DNA of 5,626 nt, from contig JAQTNZ010000204.1 of assembly GCA_028713595.1 (NCBI GenBank), positions 1 to 5,626 on the forward strand, read 5' to 3'. The number at the start of each line of letters is the position of its first letter. The stretch's first letter is position 1. The position numbers and the translations under genes were made by a program. Below, piece after piece: positions 1 through 5,626 of this stretch. The stretch comes from Methylovulum sp. (GTDB lineage Bacteria > Pseudomonadota > Gammaproteobacteria > Methylococcales > Methylomonadaceae). The notes below the pieces were generated by a model, which was given only the letters and a program-made list of their open reading frames with translations, was not told the origin of the DNA and ran no database searches.

Positions 1-832
1 CCAAATCCACCAGCTCACCGACAAAAGAAATGCCCTCGCCGTACAAAATCTCAAATTCCGCTTCTTTAAATGGCGGTGCGACTTTGTTCTTGACCACTTT
101 GACGCGGGTTTCGTTACCGACAATTTCTTCGCCTTTCTTAATTGAGCCAATGCGGCGGATGTCCAAGCGCACCGAGGCGTAAAATTTTAAGGCATTGCCG
201 CCGGTGGTGGTTTCAGGGCTACCAAACATCACACCGATTTTCATGCGGATTTGGTTGATAAAAATCACCAGCGTATTGGAGCGCTTGATATTGCCCGTGA
301 GTTTCCGCAAGGCTTGTGACATCAGCCGCGCTTGCAAACCCATGTGCGAATCGCCCATATCGCCTTCAATTTCGGCTTTAGGGGTTAAGGCCGCCACTGA
401 GTCGATAACCACGACATCCACCGCGCCAGAGCGCACCAGCATGTCGGTGATTTCCAGCGCCTGTTCGCCGGTGTCCGGTTGTGACACTAACAATTCGTTG
501 ACATTAACGCCGATTTTTTCAGCATAACCGGGGTCTAGCGCATGTTCGGCATCGACAAACGCCGCCGTGCCGCCCAGTCTTTGCATCTGCGCAATCACTT
601 GTAAGGTCAGCGTGGTTTTGCCGGAGGATTCCGGCCCGTAAATTTCAACGACCCGACCACGCGGCAAACCACCGCAACCCAAAGCAATATCCAAACCTAA
701 AGAACCCGTAGACACCACGTCAATATCACGCGATGCCGCGACATCACCCATGCGCATCACCGAGCCTTTACCGAATTGCTTTTCGATCCGCATCAATGCC
801 GCGCCAAGCGCCTTCTTTTTGTTGTCATCCAT
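1..832 (-). CDS. recA: RecA recombinase, C-terminus cut off by the window edge
   Basis: RecA is the DNA-dependent ATPase that forms filaments on single-stranded DNA, carries out strand exchange and triggers LexA self-cleavage. Reading the minus strand from the ATG at 832 gives 277 residues without a stop. They match the family throughout: Walker A GPESSGKT at residues 66-73 (Lys72), catalytic Glu96 in DAEHALD, Walker B VVVIDS ending near Asp144, DNA-binding loop L1 around 154-166 ([12 protein letters not shown]), Gln194, and loop L2 with Phe203 in [14 protein letters not shown]. Numbering runs almost exactly with E. coli RecA. About 65-75 C-terminal residues of the usual ~345 lie outside the window. 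The start is supported by TAAGGG (plus-strand 840-845), 7 nt upstream. A plausible alternative start is not seen. The gene is divergent from the ATPase operon. No good LexA box is visible upstream, so SOS control cannot be shown from this sequence. Confidence 0.98.
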   Translation of the reverse strand, partial: MDDNKKKALGAALMRIEKQFGKGSVMRMGDVAASRDIDVVSTGSLGLDIALGCGGLPRGRVVEIYGPESSGKTTLTLQVIAQMQRLGGTAAFVDAEHALDPGYAEKIGVNVNELLVSQPDTGEQALEITDMLVRSGAVDVVVIDSVAALTPKAEIEGDMGDSHMGLQARLMSQALRKLTGNIKRSNTLVIFINQIRMKIGVMFGSPETTTGGNALKFYASVRLDIRRIGSIKKGEEIVGNETRVKVVKNKVAPPFKEAEFEILYGEGISFVGELVDL

Positions 833-1052
833 TATAATGCCCTTATATATGCGTTAGACCCGCCAAAAACGGGGATTGTGAAAGCGTACCAGAAAGAAAT
901 ACCGCAAAATCAAAGCCCTTTATTATTACATAGGCGCATGGCTTCGGGTAGCGCTGATTTGTGGGGAAAACCTTAATTTAGGCGTTTTTCGGGGCTGGGT
1001 GAAGCAACACCGGCGTTTGTGTTATCGCAGATAGGCCACAGTGGCCTAAGCC
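833..1052. other. Non-coding upstream region of recA
   Basis: About 220 bp lie between the recA start and the left end of the inserted repeat element. No convincing gene is seen; the only open frame crossing it on the plus strand begins inside antisense recA and has no family resemblance. The recA ribosome binding site lies at 840-845. On the minus strand there are AT-rich -10-like stretches (for example around 926-935) but no partner -35 box good enough to call a promoter. A 15-nt imperfect-centre palindrome AGGCCAC-A-GTGGCCT occupies 1033-1047, right beside the insertion point of the repeat element, and may be part of the target or an operator. Confidence 0.6.
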
Positions 1053-1054
1053 CT
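1044..1054. repeat. Left direct repeat, probable target-site duplication
   Basis: GCCTAAGCCCT occurs here and again, identically, at 1272-1282, exactly at the outer edges of the inverted terminal repeats. The last bases coincide with the ends of the terminal repeats, so the true duplication could be 8 bp (1045-1052 with 1273-1280) or 10 bp (1044-1053 with 1272-1281). Such flanking direct repeats are what a cut-and-paste transposition event leaves behind. Confidence 0.8.
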
Positions 1055-1272
1055 CACTGCCATTAAGTTAAGGATTTATAGCTGTAATTTTAACAAGATA
1101 AAAGCAGAACTCTCGTTCCCACGTGCCACGTGGGAATGCCGTAAGGACGCGCTGCGTCCCGTTTCGCACCGCAGCGCGGGTGGCACTGCATTCCCACGTG
1201 GCACGTGGGAACGAGCGTGTACTTATCAATAGACTGATTTTTAAAATAATCCCTTAACTTAATGGCAGTGAG
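1053..1272. mobile_element. MITE-like insertion with 21-bp perfect terminal inverted repeats
   Basis: The 21 bases at 1053-1073 (core CACTGCCATTAAGTTAAGG) are the exact reverse complement of 1252-1272, giving terminal inverted repeats around 220 bp of non-coding DNA. Direct repeats abut both ends (1044-1054 and 1272-1282). No transposase is encoded, so this would be a miniature inverted-repeat element or a deletion derivative of an insertion sequence, mobilised in trans by a related transposase elsewhere. A duplication of 8-10 bp is compatible with IS4-type relatives among others, but I cannot assign a family. The centre is occupied by a second repeat element (1112-1215). The subterminal stretches 1074-1111 and 1216-1251 do not mirror each other, so only the ends and the central element are symmetrical. 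Confidence 0.75.
1112..1215. repeat. Nested 104-bp palindromic element with 28-bp arms
   Basis: Positions 1112-1139 and 1188-1215 are perfect reverse complements over 28 bp. Each arm is itself a palindrome: TTCCCACGTG, one spacer base, CACGTGGGAA (1116-1136 in the left arm). The interior can also fold: 1148-1156 pairs with 1170-1178 over 9 bp around a 13-nt loop, or alternatively GGACGC (1145-1150) pairs with GCGTCC (1154-1159). Repeats built on CGTTCCCACG...CGTGGGAACG are widespread as dispersed intergenic REP-like repeats in many proteobacterial genomes. No T-run follows the stem, so it does not look like a simple terminator, although such a stem in RNA could still stall or protect transcripts. 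No clear target duplication is visible at its own borders. Confidence 0.85.
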
Positions 1273-1282
1273 CCTAAGCCCT
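1272..1282. repeat. Right direct repeat, probable target-site duplication
   Basis: This is the second copy of GCCTAAGCCCT, identical to 1044-1054. Removing the element and one copy restores a continuous sequence in which GCCTAAGCCCT joins the GTG at 1041-1043 to the GGGCCTACCC at 1283-1292, a plausible empty site. Confidence 0.8.
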
Positions 1283-1337
1283 GGGCCTACCCTTATTAAA
1301 CCTGTGGAAAGGATGATGGTTTTAACCTATACGGGGC

Positions 1338-1343
1338 TATAAT
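1338..1343 (+). promoter_or_regulatory. Candidate -10 box for the ATPase operon
   Basis: A perfect TATAAT hexamer lies about 95 bp upstream of the atpD start in an AT-rich stretch. No good -35 hexamer is found at 16-18 bp (1314-1321 reads TGATGGTT), and there is no TG extension immediately upstream, so a sigma-70-type promoter here would be weak or activator-dependent. It would give a leader of roughly 85-90 nt. A 9-bp inverted repeat, GCCTACCCT at 1285-1293 and AGGGTAGGC at 1364-1372, brackets this site. Confidence 0.4.
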
Positions 1344-1374
1344 AAATCAACTTTTTTCCTATCAGGGTAGGCTT

Positions 1375-1389
1375 ATAGCTGTTAGCTAT
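1375..1389 (+). promoter_or_regulatory. Short palindrome in the atpD leader
   Basis: ATAGCT-GTT-AGCTAT is a perfect 6-bp inverted repeat with a 3-nt centre, ending 48 bp upstream of the atpD start codon. It could be a leader hairpin or a regulator binding site. With only six pairs, four of them AT, chance cannot be excluded. Confidence 0.3.
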
Positions 1390-1410
1390 CGGAAAAACCC
1401 AGTTGCCTGA

Positions 1411-2850
<1,440 letters not shown>

Positions 2851-2887
2851 ACTGGATTGCAACCACGCTAAAACATAAAGGTCGTTT

Positions 2888-3286
2888 ATGCTGATGAACC
2901 TGAAAATTCTCCTGCCCTTCCAAGTGTTTGCCGAAAAAACGGGGGTTTCGCGCATTGTTGCGACCACCCGTGATGGTTCGTTTGGGCTATTGCCTAGACG
3001 GTTGGATTGCGTGGCCGCCCTATCGCCCGGCATTTTGACCTACAGCACCCAAGCCGAGGGCGACTGTTATCTGGCGGTGGACGAAGGGGTGTTGGTCAAA
3101 ACTGGATACGATGTGCTGGTGTCGGTGCGGCGGGCTATCGGCGGGGCGCAATTGGGGGAATTGCGCACGATGGTGGAACGGGAGTTTCTGACCTTGGATG
3201 AGCATGAGCAAAGCTTACGCTCAGTCATGACCAAATTGGAAACAGGCTTTTTACGGCGTTTTGTGAACTTTCAACATGGGCGATAA
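2888..3286 (+). CDS. atpC: N-type ATPase epsilon subunit
   Basis: Epsilon is a central-stalk subunit that links gamma to the c-ring and usually restrains ATP hydrolysis. The product is 132 residues. The N-terminal beta-sandwich spans about 1-88 and carries the family signature GSFGLLPRRLDCVAAL at 30-45 followed by PGIL. The C-terminal part (about 90-130) is predicted helical, with many Glu, Arg and Leu, and is close to normal length, so the inhibitory two-helix arm is probably present. The start at 2888 has AAAGG (2877-2881) 6 nt upstream; an ATG two codons in (2894) is a less likely alternative. Its last 11 nt overlap the start of atpQ, which suggests translational coupling. Epsilon directly after beta is usual, but their position at the front of the operon is typical of N-ATPases. 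Confidence 0.93.
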   Translation: MLMNLKILLPFQVFAEKTGVSRIVATTRDGSFGLLPRRLDCVAALSPGILTYSTQAEGDCYLAVDEGVLVKTGYDVLVSVRRAIGGAQLGELRTMVEREFLTLDEHEQSLRSVMTKLETGFLRRFVNFQHGR

Positions 3287-3620
3287 ATCCAAACCTACGG
3301 CTAACAAGCCGCCCAACCTCGCCGAACAAGTCGGCAGCAAAGCCGCCCTTAAACTCAAGGCGCAACGTAGTTCCACACTGGGCGTTTGGTTTGGTTTAGG
3401 CATGATGGGGATGATCGGCTGGTCGGTCGTTGTCCCGACATTATTGGGTGCGGCACTGGGCTTGTGGCTGGACAAACACTATCCGGGCCCGCATTCGTGG
3501 ACGCTGGCCTTATTGGTCGCGGGGCTGACGATAGGCTGTTGGAATGCCTGGTATTGGGTGGCTAAAGAAGACCAAGCCATCCATCACAACCACGAGGATA
3601 ACGATGACACCGACAGATGA
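3276..3620 (+). CDS. atpQ: N-ATPase small membrane protein AtpQ (AtpI/AtpZ-like)
   Basis: This 114-residue protein has a basic, soluble N-terminus (about 1-35, rich in Lys), two hydrophobic segments at about 37-63 and 73-95, and an acidic, His/Asp-rich tail ending in DNDDTDR. The stretch GAALGLWLDKHYPG (58-71) between the segments resembles the hairpin of AtpI/AtpZ-type proteins that accompany rotary ATPases. Its place after epsilon and before AtpR identifies it as AtpQ of the N-ATPase operon. Family members have been proposed to act in Mg2+ or Ca2+ supply or in assembly of the membrane part, but the role is not settled. No strong Shine-Dalgarno precedes the start; it begins inside the end of atpC, so coupled translation is likely. 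The last 17 nt overlap atpR. Confidence 0.88.
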   Translation: MGDKSKPTANKPPNLAEQVGSKAALKLKAQRSSTLGVWFGLGMMGMIGWSVVVPTLLGAALGLWLDKHYPGPHSWTLALLVAGLTIGCWNAWYWVAKEDQAIHHNHEDNDDTDR

Positions 3621-3912
3621 CATAATCGCCGGGATGCTGGCCCTGCTGGTGGGCGGGCTGCTGGGCATGGTGTTCTTTGGCGGCTTGTGGTGGACGGTGC
3701 AAAAAAGCCTGTCGTCACCCCATCCCGCCTTGTGGTTGCTGGGCAGTTTGCTGATCCGCACAGGTATAACGCTGGCGGGCTTTTATGCGGTCTCCGCAGG
3801 GGCTTGGCAACGGTTGTTGCTGTGTTTGCTGGGCTTTGTGCTGGCACGGCAGATGGTGATAAGGTTAAGCCCTGCCCTACCCTCAATCTTGGAACGCCCC
3901 GATGCACCTTAG
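3604..3912 (+). CDS. atpR: N-ATPase membrane subunit AtpR
   Basis: The product is a 102-residue very hydrophobic protein with three predicted membrane helices at about 7-30, 42-64 and 68-86. Arg52 lies well inside the second helix (SLLIRTGITLAGFY) and Arg82 near the end of the third. AtpR is found only in N-ATPase operons; a membrane arginine there has been proposed to interact with the glutamates of the c subunit during ring assembly, which remains a hypothesis. The start at 3604 is chosen because GAGG (3594-3597) lies 6 nt upstream. An in-frame ATG at 3544 would add 20 residues but would sit entirely over the conserved second helix of AtpQ and give an unlikely charged leader. The gene overlaps atpQ by 17 nt and atpB by 11 nt. 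Confidence 0.87.
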   Translation: MTPTDDIIAGMLALLVGGLLGMVFFGGLWWTVQKSLSSPHPALWLLGSLLIRTGITLAGFYAVSAGAWQRLLLCLLGFVLARQMVIRLSPALPSILERPDAP

Positions 3913-4585
3913 TCCTGATGAATGGGTGTTTTGGCAGTATGGCTTTTTCAAGCTGAACGCCACCATTGTCTTTACTTGGGCACTGATGCTGATACTGGTG
4001 GTGGGTTCACGGCTAATCACGCGGCATTTGTCCACCGACATGCAGTTGTCCCGCTGGCAAAACCTGTTGGAAATCATCGTCACCACCATCGCCCAACAAA
4101 TTGCCGAAGTCGGCCTGCCCCAACCCCGAAAATATCTGGGCTTTTTGGGCACATTGTTCCTGTTTGTCGCCACCGCCAACCTGTGCACGGTCATCCCCGG
4201 TTACGAACCGCCGACCGGCTCGCTCTCGACCACGATGGCCTTGGCGCTGTGCGTGCTGGTGGCAGTACCGCTGTTTGGCATCGCCGACCAAGGTTTCGGC
4301 AATTATCTTAAGACCTACCTAGAGCCAACTTTCATCATGCTGCCCTTTAACCTAATCAGTGAAATTTCGCGCACCTTAGCCTTGGCTGTCCGCCTGTTCG
4401 GCAATATGATGAGCGGGGCGATGATCATCGGCATCTTGCTGACCATCACCCCTTTTATTTTCCCTATTGTCATGACCGCGCTCGGCTTGCTCACAGGAAT
4501 GGTACAAGCCTATATTTTCAGCATGTTAGCCGCCGTTTACATCGCCGCCGCCCTGCGCACCGGCCACCTTTCATCAAACCCTTGA
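3902..4585 (+). CDS. atpB: N-type ATPase subunit a (membrane stator)
   Basis: Subunit a forms the two ion half-channels against the c-ring. The 227-residue protein has five or six hydrophobic segments (about 21-40, 79-98, 110-128, 143-162, 172-192 and 194-218). The essential stator arginine is Arg164 in ALAVRLFGNMMSG, equivalent to E. coli aArg210, and Gln202 in GMVQAYIFSML matches the conserved helix-5 glutamine (E. coli Gln252). It is shorter than E. coli subunit a (271) in the N-terminal and loop regions, as is usual for N-ATPases. The residue after the GNMMSG stretch is Ala rather than the Glu common in F-type a subunits. The start overlaps the end of atpR by 11 nt and lacks a clear Shine-Dalgarno, so re-initiation is likely. 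A 15-bp gap leads to atpE. Confidence 0.95.
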   Translation: MHLSPDEWVFWQYGFFKLNATIVFTWALMLILVVGSRLITRHLSTDMQLSRWQNLLEIIVTTIAQQIAEVGLPQPRKYLGFLGTLFLFVATANLCTVIPGYEPPTGSLSTTMALALCVLVAVPLFGIADQGFGNYLKTYLEPTFIMLPFNLISEISRTLALAVRLFGNMMSGAMIIGILLTITPFIFPIVMTALGLLTGMVQAYIFSMLAAVYIAAALRTGHLSSNP

Positions 4586-4600
4586 CCAGGAATCTAACGT

Positions 4601-4882
4601 ATGGACAGTATGACTATCATTGCCGTGGCCTCGATTGCCATTGCCGGCATCACCACCGGTTTCGGCTGCCTAGGCCCGGCCTTGGCGGAAGGACGGGCAG
4701 TGGCGACCGCGCTCACGGCACTGGCGCAGCAACCTGACGCGTCCGCCACTATCACCAGGACGTTGTTTGTTGGTTTGGCTATGATCGAATCCACCGCCAT
4801 TTACTGTTTCGTGGTGTCTATGATCCTCATTTTTGCCAACCCGTTTTGGAACCACGTCATCAGCCAAGCCGCAGGAAAGTAA
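4601..4882 (+). CDS. atpE: N-type ATPase subunit c (rotor ring)
   Basis: Subunit c is the ion-carrying subunit of the membrane rotor. The 93-residue protein is a two-helix hairpin (about 4-40 and 52-80) joined by the polar loop AQQPDAS (42-48; in most c subunits this loop reads R-Q-P). The ion-binding carboxylate is Glu63 in MIESTAIY; Ser64, Thr65 and Tyr68 complete the set seen in the Na+ sites of Ilyobacter-type rings. Helix 1 has Glu30 in GPALAEGRA where those rings have Gln32, so each monomer carries two carboxylates, a hallmark of N-ATPases. The usual GxGxGxGxG packing motif reads C23-G25-A27-A29-G31. AGGA at 4588-4591 lies 9 nt before the start. Coupling ion: Na+ or H+ cannot be decided from sequence, since a related Burkholderia ring with similar residues was reported to be H+ specific. 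Confidence 0.95.
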   Translation: MDSMTIIAVASIAIAGITTGFGCLGPALAEGRAVATALTALAQQPDASATITRTLFVGLAMIESTAIYCFVVSMILIFANPFWNHVISQAAGK

Positions 4883-4885
4883 GCG

Positions 4886-5626
4886 ATGCTTATCGATTGG
4901 TTTACCGTGGCGGCGCAAATGTTCAACTTCCTGATTTTGGTGTGGTTGCTCAAACGCTTTCTGTATCAGCCCATCCTTCGCGCCATTGACGAACGTGAGC
5001 AACGGCTGGCCTCGATACAGGCAGAAGCCCAAGCCATAAAAGCCGCCGCCGAAACCGAACGCGGACAATTTCGGCACAACAACGAGGCCTTCAACCAGCA
5101 ACGGGCCGAACTTATGGCTCTAGCCACCCAAGAAGCCACTGCCGAACGCCAGCGGCTACTGGATGCGGCACGGCAAGCCGCCGATGATTTAAGCGCCAAA
5201 CGTCAGGCCATGCTGATTATGGAAGCCCACAACCTCAAGCAAGCCATCAGTAGCCGAACCCGTCAAGAAGTGTTCGCTATCGCCCGAAAGGTTTTGACGG
5301 ACATGGCCGCCACCGACTTGGAAGCGGCGATGACGGGGGTGTTTATCCAGCGCTTACGGGCAATGGACGGGCAAACCCAAGCGGTGTTTGCCAACGCCTT
5401 AAAAAAAACCAGCGATCCCGTGTCCGTGCGTAGCGTTTTTGCCCTGCCCGATACCCAACGCACCGCCCTACAGCAAACCATTAATGAGTTGTTCGCCGCT
5501 GATATCGCCATCCGTTTTGAAACCGCCCCCGATTTGATTAGCGGTATCGAATTGGTCACACACGGCCAAAAAATCGCTTGGACTATCGCCGACTACCTTA
5601 GCTCAATGGAACAAAGTGTTAGCGAA
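4886..5626 (+). CDS. atpF: N-type ATPase subunit b with delta-like C-terminal domain, right end cut off
   Basis: Subunit b is the peripheral stalk that ties the membrane stator to the catalytic head. From the ATG at 4886 there are 247 codons with no stop by the window edge, against about 156 residues for an ordinary b. There is one N-terminal membrane helix (about 5-24, WFTVAAQMFNFLILVWLL), then the typical KRFLYQPILRAIDERE junction, then a long charged Ala/Gln/Glu-rich coiled coil (about 33-125). From about 130 the protein looks globular and ends with LPDTQ (187-191) and LISGIEL (217-223) followed by a segment like the C-terminal domain of delta (LIGGI...). N-ATPase operons lack atpH, and their b subunit supplies a delta-like part. 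The ribosome site AGGA (4873-4876) lies inside the end of atpE, 3 bp upstream. Next genes expected are atpA and atpG. Confidence 0.92.
   Translation, partial: MLIDWFTVAAQMFNFLILVWLLKRFLYQPILRAIDEREQRLASIQAEAQAIKAAAETERGQFRHNNEAFNQQRAELMALATQEATAERQRLLDAARQAADDLSAKRQAMLIMEAHNLKQAISSRTRQEVFAIARKVLTDMAATDLEAAMTGVFIQRLRAMDGQTQAVFANALKKTSDPVSVRSVFALPDTQRTALQQTINELFAADIAIRFETAPDLISGIELVTHGQKIAWTIADYLSSMEQSVSE

Noticed and set aside
195..527. Plus-strand open frame of 110 codons
   Set aside because: It lies antisense to the conserved core of recA and its translation has no family-like pattern.
776..976. Plus-strand open frame of 66 codons in the recA upstream region
   Set aside because: It starts inside antisense recA, lacks a ribosome binding site and shows no recognisable motif.
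1082..1097. Possible LexA box CTGTAATTTTAACAAG
   Set aside because: The second half reads CAAG rather than ACAG, and it sits inside the mobile element far from the recA start.
1112..1215. CRISPR array
   Set aside because: There are only two arms, in inverted rather than direct orientation, with no regular spacers.
1112..1260. Rho-independent terminator
   Set aside because: The stem is very strong but is followed by CGTGTACTTATC rather than a T-run, and no gene ends next to it on either strand.
3544..3603. Upstream in-frame ATG as the atpR start
   Set aside because: It overlaps the conserved second membrane helix of AtpQ and has no ribosome site, whereas the ATG at 3604 has GAGG at good spacing.
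4670..5101. Minus-strand open frame of 143 codons opposite atpE and atpF
   Set aside because: It spans two well-identified genes and their junction and has low-complexity, shadow-like composition.

Overview
The window looks like chromosomal DNA from a gammaproteobacterium. The partial RecA reads much like enterobacterial RecA through its ATPase core. The GTTCCCACG-type palindromic repeat and the N-ATPase genes would fit a methanotroph or sulfur-oxidiser-like lineage, but that finer placement is a weak inference from recall.

Layout: (1) Positions 1-832, minus strand, hold the first 277 codons of recA, whose C-terminal end lies beyond the left edge. (2) Positions 833-1437 are about 600 bp of non-coding DNA between two divergent units. 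They contain a MITE-like insertion of about 220 bp (1053-1272) with perfect 21-bp terminal inverted repeats and a flanking direct repeat that looks like a target-site duplication. Nested in it is a 104-bp stem-loop element (1112-1215) with perfect 28-bp arms. To its right are a consensus -10 box, a small hairpin and a strong ribosome binding site. (3) Positions 1438-5626, plus strand, carry seven tightly packed genes in the order atpD-atpC-atpQ-atpR-atpB-atpE-atpF, with atpF running off the right edge.

This order, starting with beta and epsilon and with two small membrane proteins ahead of subunit a, is diagnostic of the N-type rotary ATPase (the atpDCQRBEFAG type). It differs from the housekeeping F-ATPase order atpIBEFHAGDC. 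atpA and atpG are expected just downstream. The c subunit has a glutamate in each helix plus the E-S-T-x-x-Y ligand set known from Na+-translocating c-rings, and its helix-1 glycine motif is partly replaced. The b subunit is at least 247 residues and ends in a delta-like domain, fitting the lack of a separate delta gene in this family. In N-ATPases AtpQ and AtpR are thought to help assembly or ion handling. The complex probably acts mainly as an ATP-driven ion pump alongside an ordinary F-ATPase elsewhere in the genome; that role is inferred from the family.

I do not see an entirely undescribed system. The parts most worth following up are the nested mobile element between recA and the ATPase operon and the ion-binding and ring-packing residues of the c subunit.
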